A stretch of 64,000 nucleotides of DNA from Thiomonas sp. X19. GTDB taxonomy: Bacteria > Pseudomonadota > Gammaproteobacteria > Burkholderiales > Burkholderiaceae_C. Positions 1-9,302 of the stretch are shown here, piece after piece (position 1 is the first letter of the stretch; each line of letters begins with the position of its first letter). A program made the translations under genes and the position numbers. Under the pieces are notes generated by a model that was given only the letters and a program-made list of their open reading frames with translations, searched no databases and had not been told where the DNA came from. The stretch lies in contig NZ_LT605203.1 in NCBI RefSeq assembly GCF_900089495.1, forward strand, positions 2,774,319-2,838,318. The letters are read 5' to 3'.

Positions 1-456
1 AAGGGCCAGGAGGTCGAGGCGCTGGTTCTTGGCATCGACATCGAGCGTGAGCGCATTTCCCTTGGCATCAAGCAGATGGAAGGCGATCCGTTCATGAACT
101 TTGCCGCCATGAACGACAAGGGCAAGGTTGTCGAAGGCACCGTCAAATCCGTGGATGCGAAGGGCGCCACCATCGACCTCGGCGACGACATCGAAGGCTA
201 TCTGCGCGCCTCCGAAATCTCGCGCGACCGCGTCGAAGATGCCCGCAACTTGCTGAAAGAAGGCGACCAGGTCTCGGCCATGGTCATCAACATCGACCGC
301 AAGAACCGCAGCATCCAGCTCTCGGTCAAGGCCAAGGACAGCGTGGACCAGCAAGAGGTCATGAACCGCCTGGCCGGCGAGCAGCGCGAAGCCACGGGCA
401 CCACCAATCTGGGGGCCCTGCTGCGCGCCAAGCTCGACAATCAGCAACAAGAGTAA
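1..456 (+). CDS. rpsA: 30S ribosomal protein S1, C-terminal part
   Basis: The reading frame is open from the first base of the window and stops with TAA at 454-456, so only the last 151 residues are present. They contain parts of two S1 (OB-fold) RNA-binding repeats; the second begins near [18 protein letters not shown] and includes the GYLRASEIS segment typical of S1 repeats. Ribosomal protein S1 helps the 30S subunit bind and unfold mRNA. The alanine- and glutamine-rich tail ending in QQQE is usual for proteobacterial S1. It is followed by a strong terminator and then ihfB, the standard order in beta- and gammaproteobacteria. Confidence 0.95.
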   Translation, partial: KGQEVEALVLGIDIERERISLGIKQMEGDPFMNFAAMNDKGKVVEGTVKSVDAKGATIDLGDDIEGYLRASEISRDRVEDARNLLKEGDQVSAMVINIDRKNRSIQLSVKAKDSVDQQEVMNRLAGEQREATGTTNLGALLRAKLDNQQQE

Positions 457-472
457 GTTGTTTTGGAACGAG

Positions 473-507
473 CGCCCGCCGGCCACAAGTCAGGCGGGCG
501 TTTTTTT
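473..507 (+). terminator. Rho-independent terminator after rpsA
   Basis: An 8-bp perfect GC-rich stem (CGCCCGCC at 473-480 with GGCGGGCG at 493-500) is followed at once by seven T residues (501-507). It lies 16 bp after the rpsA stop, so it should end rpsA transcription and leave ihfB to its own promoter. Confidence 0.9.
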
Positions 508-589
508 AAGCGGTCTGTTAAGCGATGAATTCAAAAATCCATTCGAAACGGGTCCATCCAATCCACCTGCTGCAACTTCAACCCTTGCC

Positions 590-916
590 ATGACCCGTTC
601 CGATCTGGTGGATTTGCTTGCCGAGCGCTTTGCTCAACTGACCCATCGCGATGCCGAGTTGGCCGTGAAGACGATACTCGACGCGCTATCCGACGCGCTG
701 GAAAACAGCCACCGCGTCGAGATTCGCGGCTTCGGCAGTTTTTCCGTCAGCCATCGTCCCGCACGCATCGGCCGCAACCCGCGTTCCGGCGAACAAGTCA
801 TCGTGCCGGAAAAGCGCATGCCCCATTTCAAACCGGGCAAGTCCTTACGCCTGCTGGTCGACCAGCCCGAGGCTGCTGCCTCGACGCCAGCCTCCAACCT
901 CAAATCCAGCACCTGA
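590..916 (+). CDS. ihfB: Integration host factor subunit beta
   Basis: A 108-residue DNA-bending protein of the HU/IHF family. It starts [14 protein letters not shown] and carries the family signature around [19 protein letters not shown], then [10 protein letters not shown] near residue 80. IHF-beta pairs with IHF-alpha (not in this window) to make sharp bends in DNA for transcription, replication and recombination. The ATG at 590 was chosen because the protein then begins exactly where the family does; an upstream in-frame extension to 458 runs through the rpsA terminator and is not credible. The tail is about 14 residues longer than usual and rich in A, S and T. Confidence 0.95.
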   Translation: MTRSDLVDLLAERFAQLTHRDAELAVKTILDALSDALENSHRVEIRGFGSFSVSHRPARIGRNPRSGEQVIVPEKRMPHFKPGKSLRLLVDQPEAAASTPASNLKSST

Positions 917-944
917 GCCACAAAGCGGCTGGCCTTTCACGCGC

Positions 945-970
945 CCGCATGGGCCGATCGGCCCATGCGG
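945..970. repeat. 26-bp perfect palindrome downstream of ihfB
   Basis: The 13-bp half at 945-957 (beginning CCGCATGGGCC) is followed directly by its exact reverse complement, with no loop and the symmetry axis at GATC. There is no T-run after it, so it is not a textbook terminator. It sits 29 bp after the ihfB stop, in the 195-bp gap before lapA. It could be a protein-binding site or a transcript-end hairpin. Confidence 0.6.
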
Positions 971-1111
971 CAGGCCATCAGTTCGACACGACAAGCCGCT
1001 CGCGCCAAGCCGTCGCGACCACGGCCGTCTTCCCCAGGATTTCCCTTCGCGCCCGCCGCCTAAAATGCGCGCTACTGCGCACTCCACGCGCGGTCTTTCG
1101 AACTCTTACCC

Positions 1112-1432
1112 ATGCGCGCCCTCAACTGGTTCGTCCGTCTGATTCTGTTCCTGCTGCTGTTCGGCCTGGCGCTGAACAACCTGGAGCCCACGGTTCTCCA
1201 TTTGCTGTTCGGCACGCAATGGACCGCCCCGCTGTTCGTATTGTTGCTGGCAGCGTTCACGTTGGGCGCCGTGCTCGGAGCCCTGGCCATGCTGCCGGGC
1301 TGGATGCGTGCGCGTCGCACCCAGGTCGCTCGAAATCCTGGTCCCAACATGCCAGCGCTGGAGCCCCAGGAGCAAGCGCCCGTGCGGTCTGTGCCCACCG
1401 CCATCGACGGAAGCACGCCCGATGGAGTTTGA
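1112..1432 (+). CDS. lapA: Lipopolysaccharide assembly protein A (LapA domain, DUF1049)
   Basis: A 106-residue inner-membrane protein with two hydrophobic segments (about residues 8-25 and 40-60) and a short charged cytoplasmic tail beginning MRARRTQ. The motif NNLEPTVLHLLFG resembles the central part of the LapA/YciS family. In E. coli LapA works with LapB to adjust LPS synthesis by controlling LpxC breakdown. It overlaps lapB by 11 bp (ATG at 1422, TGA at 1430), so the two are translated together. Placement upstream of lapB and two ADP-heptose genes supports a role in the envelope. Confidence 0.85.
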   Translation: MRALNWFVRLILFLLLFGLALNNLEPTVLHLLFGTQWTAPLFVLLLAAFTLGAVLGALAMLPGWMRARRTQVARNPGPNMPALEPQEQAPVRSVPTAIDGSTPDGV

Positions 1433-2594
1433 GCTGTGGTGGCTGCTCGCGCTGCCCATCACCTTTGGGCTGGGCTGGTTGGGTTCCAGGCTGGATCTGC
1501 GTCAATGGAAGCGTGAGAGCGAGCTCAAGCGCGACGCTCCCCTGTCCTATTTCCGTGGCCTGAATTTCCTGCTCACCGAGCAGCAGGATAAAGCGATCGA
1601 CGCCTTCATCGAGGCCGTCACCGCCGACCCGAACACGGTGGATTTGCACTTCGCGCTCGGCAACCTGTTCCGCCGGCGCGGCGAGTACGAACGTGCCGTG
1701 CGCGTGCACCAGAATCTGCTGTCGCGCAACGACCTTCCCGCTGCCGAACGGCAGCGCGCCCAGATCGCGCTCGCGCAGGATTTTTTCAAGGCGGGTCTGC
1801 TCGACCGTGCCGAAGCTGTCTACACCACGCTGGCGGCATCGCCCTACAAGTCCGAGGCGCTGGCGGCCTTGCTGCAAATTCACGAACGCACCAAGGAATG
1901 GCCGCGCGCCATCGACATCGCCGGCCAACTCGAACGTCTGGGCGCCGGCAGCTATGGCCGGCAGATCGCGCATTACTGGTGCGAACTCGGCCTGCAACGT
2001 CAGCAGTCGGGTGACATCCAGGGCATGCAGGAGGCGCTGGAGCAGGCGGTGCAGGCGCAGCCCCAGGCGGTACGGCCCTGGCAATTGCGCGCCGCCATCG
2101 CCCAGCAGCAAGACAACCCGCCGCAGGCACTCGAGCACTTGCGCCACATTGCGCAAATGCAGCCCGATTTCACCGCGCTCGTCGCGCTGGATGCAGCGCG
2201 TTTGTTCCAGCAACTCGGCCAAGCCGATGCCGGCCGCGCCTGGCTGCTGGCCCAGTTGCAGGACTACCCCGCCATCGATGTGCTCGATGCCGTGCTTCTG
2301 CTCGAAGCCGACGCCAGCGAGCGTTACCACCTGGCGCTCTCGTATTTGCAGACCCACAAGAGCCTGCTGTCCGCGCGCCGCGTGCTCGACCAGTCCAGCA
2401 CCGCCTTGTCGCCCGAACCGGCGCGGCTGGCGCTGGCGCAAGCCGTGGAAGGCGCGCTCAAAACCCGGCAGCGCTACCGTTGCGCCGCCTGCGGCTTCGA
2501 GGCGCGCAATTACACCTGGCATTGCCCGGCCTGCCAGGGCTGGGAAACGTATCCGCCGCGCCGCACCGAAGAACTCCAACTCATCACTCCATGA
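1422..2594 (+). CDS. lapB: LPS assembly protein B, TPR and rubredoxin-like
   Basis: A 390-residue protein with an N-terminal membrane anchor ([19 protein letters not shown]), several tetratricopeptide repeats through the middle, and a C-terminal rubredoxin-type metal site (RCAACGF, then WHCPACQGW: two CxxC pairs). This is the LapB/YciM architecture: a membrane-tethered adaptor that brings FtsH to LpxC and so tunes LPS synthesis. The start at 1422 lies inside the end of lapA and gives the expected membrane anchor. Its stop overlaps the next start (ATGA, 2591-2594), so lapA-lapB-rfaE1 form one coupled unit. Confidence 0.93.
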   Translation: MEFELWWLLALPITFGLGWLGSRLDLRQWKRESELKRDAPLSYFRGLNFLLTEQQDKAIDAFIEAVTADPNTVDLHFALGNLFRRRGEYERAVRVHQNLLSRNDLPAAERQRAQIALAQDFFKAGLLDRAEAVYTTLAASPYKSEALAALLQIHERTKEWPRAIDIAGQLERLGAGSYGRQIAHYWCELGLQRQQSGDIQGMQEALEQAVQAQPQAVRPWQLRAAIAQQQDNPPQALEHLRHIAQMQPDFTALVALDAARLFQQLGQADAGRAWLLAQLQDYPAIDVLDAVLLLEADASERYHLALSYLQTHKSLLSARRVLDQSSTALSPEPARLALAQAVEGALKTRQRYRCAACGFEARNYTWHCPACQGWETYPPRRTEELQLITP

Positions 2595-3520
2595 CCGCCG
2601 ATCAACTCGCCAAGGCCCGCGTGCTCGTCGTGGGCGACGTCATGCTCGACCGCTACTGGTTCAGCGCCGTCGAGCGCATCTCGCCCGAAGCGCCGGTGCC
2701 GGTGGCGCTGGTGCAGCGCGAGGAGGACCGCATGGGCGGCGCCGCCAATGTGGCGCTCAATGCCGCCAGCCTCGGTGCCCAGACCACGCTGCTGTCGGTG
2801 GTGGGCTCGGACGACGCCGGACGGCGCCTGGCCCATCTCGTCACCGACTCGCCCATCCGCAGCGCCATGCGCCAGGTCGTGGGGCTCAGGACCACGATGA
2901 AACTGCGCGTGGTCTCGCGTCAGCAGCAACTCATCCGCATGGACTTCGAGTCCAAGCCCGACCACGAGGTGCTGCTCGACCTGATGGACCGCTACGAGCA
3001 GGAACTCGACCTGCACGACGTGGTGCTGCTGTCCGACTACGGCAAGGGCGGGCTCACCCATGTGGCGCGCATGCTCGAAATGGCGCGGCTGCGCGGCAAG
3101 CCGGTGCTGGTCGACCCCAAGGGGCGCGACTACTCGCGCTACAAGGGCGCCACGCTCGTCACCCCCAACCGCGCCGAGTTCGCGCTCGCCACCGGCGACT
3201 GGCAAGGCGAGGCCGAGCTGCAACAGCATGCCGACAAGTTGCGCGCCGCGCTCGGGTTGCAGGCCGTGCTCGTCACCCGCGCGGAAGACGGCATGAGCTT
3301 GTTCACCGACGCCGGCCACTTGCACGTGCAGGCCGCGGCCAAGGAGGTGTTCGACGTCTCGGGCGCGGGCGACACCGTCATCGCCACCCTGGCCGTGATG
3401 CTCGGCGCCGGCAGCAGCCTGGAAGAGGCGGTACGCACCGCCAACCGCGCCGCCGGCATCGTCGTCGGCAAGCTAGGCACCGCCAGCGCCACGCCCGCCG
3501 AACTCTGGCCGCAGCCCTGA
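2591..3520 (+). CDS. rfaE1: D-glycero-beta-D-manno-heptose-7-phosphate kinase (RfaE domain I)
   Basis: A 309-residue PfkB/ribokinase-family kinase for ADP-heptose synthesis, a precursor of the inner LPS core. It begins [15 protein letters not shown], has the substrate-side [11 protein letters not shown] segment, and near its C-terminus the [11 protein letters not shown] motif, whose aspartate is the catalytic base. It ends right after the kinase domain, so it is the stand-alone kinase (HldA type) rather than the two-domain HldE of enterics; the nucleotidyltransferase must be encoded elsewhere. The start overlaps the lapB stop by four bases, and rfaD follows 59 bp downstream. Confidence 0.93.
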   Translation: MTADQLAKARVLVVGDVMLDRYWFSAVERISPEAPVPVALVQREEDRMGGAANVALNAASLGAQTTLLSVVGSDDAGRRLAHLVTDSPIRSAMRQVVGLRTTMKLRVVSRQQQLIRMDFESKPDHEVLLDLMDRYEQELDLHDVVLLSDYGKGGLTHVARMLEMARLRGKPVLVDPKGRDYSRYKGATLVTPNRAEFALATGDWQGEAELQQHADKLRAALGLQAVLVTRAEDGMSLFTDAGHLHVQAAAKEVFDVSGAGDTVIATLAVMLGAGSSLEEAVRTANRAAGIVVGKLGTASATPAELWPQP

Positions 3521-3579
3521 ATGTGCCGCCCCGATTCGGATTCACACGCAAGAGCCCACGTAAGAGCGCACGCCCCACC

Positions 3580-4584
3580 ATGACCCAGCGCATCATCGTC
3601 ACCGGCGCGGCCGGCTTCATCGGCAGCAACATCGTGCGCGGCCTGAATGCACGCGGCATCACCGACATCATCGCCGTCGACAACCTCACCCAGGCCGATA
3701 AATTCCACAATCTGGTGGATGTGCAGATCAGCGACTATCTCGACAAAACCACCTTCTACGCCGACTTCGCGCAAGGCCGTTTCGGCAAGGTCGAAGCCAT
3801 CTTCCACCAAGGCGCCTGCTCCGACACCATGGAGCGCAACGGCCGCTACATGCTGGACAACAATTACGCCGCAAGCAAGCTCTTGCTCGACGCCTGCCAG
3901 GCCAGCGGCACGCGCCTGCTCTACGCCTCCAGCGCCGCCACTTATGGCGGCTCCACCAGCTTCATCGAGCAGCCGCAGTTCGAGCGCCCGCTCAACGTCT
4001 ACGGCTATTCCAAGCTGCTGTTCGACCAAGTGGTGCGCCGCGCCCTGCCTGCGGCGCGCAGCCAGGTTGCCGGGTTTCGCTACTTCAACGTCTACGGTCC
4101 CGGCGAGCAGCACAAGGGCCGCATGGCCTCGGTGGCGTTTCACCACTTCAACCAATACCGCAGCGACGGCAAGGTGAAGCTGTTCGGCAGCTACGGCGGC
4201 TACGGCCCCGGCGCTCAAATGCGCGACTTCGTCTACATCGACGACGTCGTCGCAGTGAACCTCTGGTTCTTCGATCACCCGCAGCACAGCGGTGTGTTCA
4301 ACCTCGGCAGCGGCCGCGCCCAGCCCTTCAACGACGTGGCCTACGCCGTCATCAACAGCCTGCGTGCCGCGCACGCACTGCAAGCGCTGAGCCTGGAGCA
4401 GATGGTGCGGGACAAGCTGGTGGAGTACATCGACTTCCCCGCCGCCCTGGTCGGCAAATACCAATGCCATACCGAGGCTGACCTACAAAACCTGCGCGCC
4501 ACCGGTTGCAACCATGTCTTCACCGACGTCGCCATGGGCGTGGGCAGTTATGTGCGGCACCTGCTGCAACATCTGCCGCATTGA
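3580..4584 (+). CDS. rfaD: ADP-L-glycero-D-manno-heptose-6-epimerase
   Basis: A 334-residue short-chain dehydrogenase/reductase-type epimerase that makes ADP-L-glycero-D-manno-heptose for the LPS core. The N-terminus has the Rossmann NADP motif [10 protein letters not shown]. The catalytic tyrosine and lysine lie in [11 protein letters not shown], preceded by the serine-rich [32 protein letters not shown] is characteristic of RfaD/HldD. It follows rfaE1 directly, so two steps of the same pathway are adjacent. The next gene starts 54 bp downstream. Confidence 0.95.
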   Translation: MTQRIIVTGAAGFIGSNIVRGLNARGITDIIAVDNLTQADKFHNLVDVQISDYLDKTTFYADFAQGRFGKVEAIFHQGACSDTMERNGRYMLDNNYAASKLLLDACQASGTRLLYASSAATYGGSTSFIEQPQFERPLNVYGYSKLLFDQVVRRALPAARSQVAGFRYFNVYGPGEQHKGRMASVAFHHFNQYRSDGKVKLFGSYGGYGPGAQMRDFVYIDDVVAVNLWFFDHPQHSGVFNLGSGRAQPFNDVAYAVINSLRAAHALQALSLEQMVRDKLVEYIDFPAALVGKYQCHTEADLQNLRATGCNHVFTDVAMGVGSYVRHLLQHLPH

Positions 4585-4638
4585 CGCTGTGGCGCTTCTC
4601 TCCAACCGCACCAAGCCCCACCCCGCAGGATCGACGCC

Positions 4639-4935
4639 ATGAAAACCGCCCTTCTCCGCGCCATGCTGAAAGGCGGCCTGCTCGCCCTGGCCGCAACCGC
4701 GCACGCTGCCACCGAGGTCAACACCGCAACCCAGTCGGAACTGGAAAGCATCCATGGCTTGGGCGTCACGCGGGTCGAGCAAATTCTCGCGGAGCGCGAG
4801 CACAACGGCCCTTACACCGACGCCGCCGATCTGGCGCGGCGCATCCCGGGTCTGGGCCGCAAGTCGGTGCGGCAGTTGCAGGAAAACGGCTTGAGCATCA
4901 ACAGCCAGACAGCAGCACCTTCGCCTGACAACTGA
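4639..4935 (+). CDS. comEA: ComEA-like helix-hairpin-helix protein, secreted
   Basis: A 98-residue protein with a signal peptide (basic start, hydrophobic stretch, likely cleavage after TAHA near residue 24) followed by two helix-hairpin-helix motifs (IHGLGVTRVEQIL and IPGLGRKSVRQL). This is the layout of small ComEA-type proteins of Gram-negative bacteria, which bind incoming DNA in the periplasm during transformation. DNA uptake is inferred from the family; no other competence gene is nearby. Its stop lies one base before the end of the convergent kinase gene, so the two genes meet with no gap. Confidence 0.8.
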   Translation: MKTALLRAMLKGGLLALAATAHAATEVNTATQSELESIHGLGVTRVEQILAEREHNGPYTDAADLARRIPGLGRKSVRQLQENGLSINSQTAAPSPDN

Positions 4936-5870
4936 TCAGCGCTGGCTCCACAGCCAGGCCGCTCCGCGCACGCCGGACGAGTCGCCGTGCTGCGCGGGCA
5001 GCAAGCGGCTGCGCACCGCATCCGAAAACACCCACGCGCCCCAGCGAAACGGCACCTCGGCGTACAACTCCGCCACATTGCTCATGCCGCCACCCAGCAC
5101 GATCACATCCGGGTCGAGGAGGTTGATGACGACGCCAAGCCCCCGCGCCAGCCGGTCGCAATAGCGGGTGAAACTCGCCCGCGCCGCAGCATCACCCGCG
5201 CGCATGGCAGCGATGATGTCGGGCGCAGTCAAGGACTGCCCGGTGTGCGCCGCATGGTCGGCGGCAAAACCCGGACCGCTCAGCCAGGTTTCGATGCAAC
5301 CCAGTTGCCCGCACCAGCAATGCGGCCCTGGCAGTTCACGCCACGCTGTGGGTGGGCGCGGCCAGGGCAAGGGGTTGTGGCTCCACTCCCCGCCGATGGC
5401 GTTCGCGCCCAGCCAATCGACACCGCCGATGGCGATGCCGGCACCCACGCCAGTGCCCAGAATCACCCGAACACCATGCGCGCACCCTGCCCCGCGCCGT
5501 CCACCGCCTCGCTCACCGCCAGGCAGTTGGCGTCGTTGCGCACCCGCACCGGGCGCGCCAGCGCCTGCTCCAGATCGCGCAGCAGGGGCTGGCCGTTGAG
5601 CGCGGTGGAGTTGGCATTGCGAATCAGCCCGCTCGTCGGCGACAGCGATCCTGGAATCGCCACGCCCACAGGCAGCGCGCTCGCCCCGATCCGCCCCAGC
5701 CGCGCATCCGCCAAGGCCACCAACTCCGTCATCACCCGCAGCGTGCCCGCATAGTCGCCTTGCGGCGTGGCCTGCCGCTCGCGCAGCAGAAAGCGCCCCT
5801 GCGCATCGAGCGCGGCGACTTCGATCTTGGTGCCGCCAAGGTCGATACCGAGAAAAACATCAGGCGTCAT
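4936..5870 (-). pseudogene. ROK-family sugar kinase, split by a frameshift
   Basis: The two halves together make a complete ROK-type kinase (glucokinase/fructokinase-like). The N-terminal half (5463-5870) has the phosphate-binding FLGIDLGGTKIE and the catalytic region RVRNDANCLA. The C-terminal half (4936-5466) has GTGVGAGI and the ROK zinc motif HCWCGQLGCIE. The frame breaks at about 5464: the first half ends TTC GGG TGA and the family sequence resumes as VILGTG in the -1 frame, so one base appears to be missing. The halves overlap as GTGA, so the second could be re-initiated from GTG. Options are a real inactivating deletion, a split but functional pair, or a sequencing error. Confidence 0.8.
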
Positions 5871-5972
5871 GGCGATGGTCAAAGTCGTGTTCTGGATAGG
5901 CAAGGTTTCGCATCATGACCGTGTCGGATTGCGCGCACACCCCGTGGAAGCCGGGCCTAGTTCAGCGCCGGC

Positions 5973-6692
5973 TCAATCCAGAAACTCGCAATGGGCTTCG
6001 ACGTGGTCTGCAAGGTCAAGCGAATGCTGGCGCACCAGCTTTTCCGCCAGCTCCGTGTCGCGCTGTTCCAGCGCCTCGATGATGCGCAGGTGATCGACGA
6101 TCGAGCGCGAGGCGCGGTCGCTTTGCGAAATGGTCATGCGCCGGATCGCCCGGACATGGATGAAGATGTTCTTGATAGCCTCCATGATGACCTGCGATTT
6201 CGACAACTGCACGATGGCTTGGTGAAAGGCGATGTTGGCGTCCGAATATTCCTGGATATGTTCGGCGGGGGTCGTGTCGCGGAAGTTGTCAAACATGTGC
6301 CGCAGCGACCGGATCTCCTCGTCGCTGGCCCGTTTGGTGGCCAGGCGCGCAGCCATGCTTTCGAGCGCTGCCCACATCTGGATCATTTCGACGATTTCGC
6401 GCTTGGTCTTGCGCACGACATAGATGCCGCGCCGCGGCACCATGCGCAGGAAGCCCTCCTGCTCGAGCAGGGTCATGGCCTCGCGGATCGGGGTGCGGCT
6501 GACGCCCAGCGCCTCGCTCAGGACGCGCTCGTCGAGACGGATTTCCTCGCGTGTCTGGTAGATGTCGGCATCGGCAATCGCCTGGCGCAGCATGGCATAG
6601 GCCTGATCGCGCAGGCTCGCGACCGGGTTGATCGGCTGCAGCGACCGGGTCAGGGTGTTGACCCGTGCTTCAGTTGGAGAAATGATGGACAT
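5973..6692 (-). CDS. GntR-family transcriptional regulator, FCD type
   Basis: A 239-residue regulator with an N-terminal winged helix (YAMLRQAIADADI through LSEALGVSRTPIREAMTLL, about residues 30-95) and a C-terminal FCD ligand-binding domain (from about residue 100, with the acidic and histidine residues that usually hold a metal, e.g. NIAFHQAI and IVDHLRIIEAL). FCD regulators usually sense small organic acids. It is the last gene of a minus-strand run and may control the nearby carboxylate cluster. The start has no clear ribosome-binding site but follows a small reading frame directly (TGAATG), suggesting coupled translation. Confidence 0.88.
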   Translation of the reverse strand: MSIISPTEARVNTLTRSLQPINPVASLRDQAYAMLRQAIADADIYQTREEIRLDERVLSEALGVSRTPIREAMTLLEQEGFLRMVPRRGIYVVRKTKREIVEMIQMWAALESMAARLATKRASDEEIRSLRHMFDNFRDTTPAEHIQEYSDANIAFHQAIVQLSKSQVIMEAIKNIFIHVRAIRRMTISQSDRASRSIVDHLRIIEALEQRDTELAEKLVRQHSLDLADHVEAHCEFLD

Positions 6693-6878
6693 TCATCGAC
6701 CCGTACTGTGCTTGCAAATGCCCCGGCCAAGCGCCTGGGCGACGCTGCCGGCGAGCCGTGGGAGTTCCTGTGAAGGCTCATCCGCCTTCACAGGAATGCT
6801 GTCGGCCAGCAAAAACGTCGCAGCCGAACCTGCCGCGATCAACTCGATGGCGAAAATGAACAACGATGACGTATCCAT
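6693..6878 (-). CDS. Small hypothetical protein with one membrane segment
   Basis: A 61-residue frame with one hydrophobic helix near its start (LFIFAIELIAAGSAATFLL) and a polar tail. I do not recognise the family. Its stop abuts the start of the GntR regulator (TGAATG), which otherwise lacks a ribosome-binding site, so translation of this frame could drive the regulator. An in-frame start also exists at 6926. It may be a leader peptide or a small membrane protein, or it may not be expressed. Confidence 0.35.
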   Translation of the reverse strand: MDTSSLFIFAIELIAAGSAATFLLADSIPVKADEPSQELPRLAGSVAQALGRGICKHSTGR

Positions 6879-6961
6879 GAAAATTCCCGATCCTGCTCGA
6901 TGCAAAAGTGGTTGAGAAGTTTTCATTCTACGCTGCGCTGCAACAAAATTTCAACGTATCC

Positions 6962-6977
6962 TTGATACAGTATACAA
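6962..6977. promoter_or_regulatory. Possible GntR-family operator
   Basis: TTGATACAGTATACAA is a near-perfect inverted repeat (TTGATAC against GTATACAA) in AT-rich DNA upstream of the small frame and the GntR gene, in otherwise GC-rich sequence. FCD-type GntR operators often have this TTG-n-CAA shape. Autoregulation is inferred from position only. Confidence 0.4.
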
Positions 6978-7086
6978 AAAACAACGAGCCTTGCCCACGT
7001 TCTTTGCGACCCCTGAAAACCTGCACGGGCCATGACCATGGCCTGCAACACGGCGCGGGCCTGCGTTCGGCAGCGGATGGCGCGGC

Positions 7087-8064
7087 TTATTGCCGCAGCA
7101 GCGCCATTTTCTCTCTCAGCTTGATGAGGGCGAGCACGGCATCGGCCAGTGGCGTCGGCCGGCCGACCAGGCGTCCGATTTCCTGGATCACGCCCAACAA
7201 GGGATCGATCTCCATCGGCCTGCCCTGCTCCAGATCCTGCAACATGGATGTCTTGTGGCCGACGATGGCGCCGGCCCCGTCCAGGCGCCGTTCGATCCCG
7301 ACCCGGAAGCGCACCCCCAGCAATTCGGCGAGTGCTTGCGCTTCCAGCATCATGCCGCGCGCCAGCGCGCGCGTCGCCGGGTCTGTGGTGATAACGTCCA
7401 GGGTCGCGTGCGTGAGCGCGCTGATGGGATTGAGGCACAAATTACCCCAGAGCTTGAGCCAGATCTCGTCGCGGATGTCGTTGCGAACCGGAGCGTCGAA
7501 CCCTGCGGCCGTCATCACTTCGTGCAGGCGGGCAATCCGCTCCGTGGACTGTCCGCTCGGTTCGCCGATGGGGAATTTCTTGCCATAGGCATGCTGGATC
7601 ACCCCAGGGGCGATGAGATCGGCCGCCGGGTACAGCACGCAGCCGATGCCGCGTTCGGGTCCCAGGATGTTCCACTGCAGGCCGCCAGGATCCACGCTGT
7701 TCAGTACGGTGCCCGCATACGGGCCGCCATGCTGATGGAAATACCAATAAGGCAGTCCGTTCACTCCGGTGACCACGGCGGTATCCTGGCCCAGCAGCGG
7801 GTGCATCGACTCGACCGCGCCAGGCACTGAATGAGCCTTGAGCGTGATGAAAACATAGTCCTGAGGACCGAGGTCGGCGGGATTCGAGGTGCACGGAACC
7901 CGGACCACATGCTCCTGGCCGTCGATCCGCAGGCGCAGCCCATTCGTTTGCATGGCCTGAAGATGCGCTCCCCTGGCGACGAAGCTCACGTCGATCCCGG
8001 CCCGGGCGAGCTGGCCTCCGATCAGGCCGCCAATGGCACCGGCGCCAAAAATACAAACTTTCAT
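7087..8064 (-). CDS. 2-dehydropantoate 2-reductase family protein (PanE-like)
   Basis: A 325-residue NADPH-dependent reductase. The N-terminal Rossmann motif CIFGAGAIGGLIGGQLA (residues 4-20) and the C-terminal helical domain with EIWLKLWGNLCLNPISALT match the ketopantoate reductase superfamily, including the conserved lysine (WLKLWGN) and asparagine. PanE makes pantoate for CoA synthesis, but many paralogues reduce other 2-keto acids to 2-hydroxy acids. Next to an acyl-CoA cluster both readings are possible. A good ribosome-binding site (AAAGGAGG) precedes the ATG. It lies between sucD and the GntR regulator on the same strand. Confidence 0.82.
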   Translation of the reverse strand: MKVCIFGAGAIGGLIGGQLARAGIDVSFVARGAHLQAMQTNGLRLRIDGQEHVVRVPCTSNPADLGPQDYVFITLKAHSVPGAVESMHPLLGQDTAVVTGVNGLPYWYFHQHGGPYAGTVLNSVDPGGLQWNILGPERGIGCVLYPAADLIAPGVIQHAYGKKFPIGEPSGQSTERIARLHEVMTAAGFDAPVRNDIRDEIWLKLWGNLCLNPISALTHATLDVITTDPATRALARGMMLEAQALAELLGVRFRVGIERRLDGAGAIVGHKTSMLQDLEQGRPMEIDPLLGVIQEIGRLVGRPTPLADAVLALIKLREKMALLRQ

Positions 8065-8260
8065 CGCCCCCTCCTTTCATGTGTCCAATAGGCATGCAAC
8101 GCGCCGTTCAGCGTGTCGGGAAAGACATGGCGCTGACTGAACCATCGTGCATTTCGCCAGGCGCGTCCAGCACGGACGGTACGCTGCCAAAAATCCCTGG
8201 CCAATCGCGAGGCGCGCTCTGGATGCTTGCGATTCAAAGTCCTGGCCCGCCTCGCCCGTC

Positions 8261-9157
8261 TCAGCGCAGTTTTTGGTGGATGAGTTGGCCCATTTCCGAC
8301 GGGTTGCGGGTGACGGTGAAGCCGCAGGCGTGCATCACGTCCAGCTTGGCTTCGGCGGTGTCGGCGCCGCCGGCGATGAGCGCGCCGGCATGGCCCATGC
8401 GCTTGCCCGCAGGCGCGGTGACCCCGGCGATGAAACCGACGATGGGCTTGGTCATGTGCTGCTTGGCCCAGAGCGCGGCCTCGGCCTCGTCGGGGCCGCC
8501 GATCTCGCCGATCGTGATGACGCCATCGGTGTCGGGGTCGTCGTTGAACAGCTTGAGCACGTCGATGTGCTTCAGACCGTTGATGGGGTCGCCGCCGATG
8601 CCCACCGCGCTGCTCTGCCCCAGCCCCAGCTCGGTGACCTGCCCCACCGCCTCGTAGGTCAGCGTGCCCGAGCGCGACACCACGCCGATGCGCCCCTTGC
8701 GGTGGATGTGCCCGGGCATGATGCCGATCTTGATTGCATCCGGCGTGATCAGCCCCGGGCAGTTCGGCCCCAGCAGCAGGGTGCGCTTGCCGCCGCCGGC
8801 CTCCTTGGCGCGCATCCTGGCGCGTACTTCCATCATGTCGCGCACCGGAATGCCCTCGGTGATGCAGATGACCAGATCGAGGTCGGCCTCGACGGCTTCC
8901 CAGATCGCCGCGGCCGCGCCGGGGGGCGGCACGTAGATGACGGAGACGGTGGCTCCGGTGGCCGCGCGGGCCTCGGCCACGCTGGCGTGGATGGGAATGC
9001 CCTCGAAGTCCTCCCCGGCCTTCTTCGGGTTGACCCCGGCGACGAAGGCGGCGCGGCCGTGGGCGTAGTCGCGGCACATGCGGGTGTGGAACTGGCCGGT
9101 CTTGCCGGTGATGCCTTGGGTGATGACTTTGGTGTTCTTGTCGATGAGGATGGACAT
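8261..9157 (-). CDS. sucD: Succinyl-CoA ligase (ADP-forming) subunit alpha
   Basis: A 298-residue protein, the usual length. It starts [20 protein letters not shown] (CoA-binding Rossmann region) and carries [21 protein letters not shown] and the active-site phosphohistidine loop [10 protein letters not shown] near residue 250. With SucC it converts succinyl-CoA, ADP and phosphate to succinate, ATP and CoA in the TCA cycle. The sequence is of the ordinary betaproteobacterial type, not an obvious malate-CoA ligase. It follows sucC in the same direction with a 145-bp gap. Confidence 0.93.
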   Translation of the reverse strand: MSILIDKNTKVITQGITGKTGQFHTRMCRDYAHGRAAFVAGVNPKKAGEDFEGIPIHASVAEARAATGATVSVIYVPPPGAAAAIWEAVEADLDLVICITEGIPVRDMMEVRARMRAKEAGGGKRTLLLGPNCPGLITPDAIKIGIMPGHIHRKGRIGVVSRSGTLTYEAVGQVTELGLGQSSAVGIGGDPINGLKHIDVLKLFNDDPDTDGVITIGEIGGPDEAEAALWAKQHMTKPIVGFIAGVTAPAGKRMGHAGALIAGGADTAEAKLDVMHACGFTVTRNPSEMGQLIHQKLR

Positions 9158-9302
9158 ACAAGCCTCCGAGCGGGGCCAAGTTTCGGTCGCTGCGCTCCCG
9201 CGATACTTGGCCCCGGATTGAATGGGCGTCCAAAGCTTGGGGCGGCCCTGCGCTTTGGACGTGCAGAAAGGATGGAGAAAGGCTCCGGAAAGGGGTGTGG
9301 GC

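Noticed and set aside
1257..2579. A 440-residue minus-strand frame across lapB
   Set aside because: It lies fully opposite a well-supported TPR protein and has no recognisable domain.
5455..5475. Programmed -1 frameshifting in the ROK kinase
   Set aside because: The junction CGGGTGA is not a recognised slippery heptamer, no stem-loop stands out after it, and ROK kinases are not known to be made this way.
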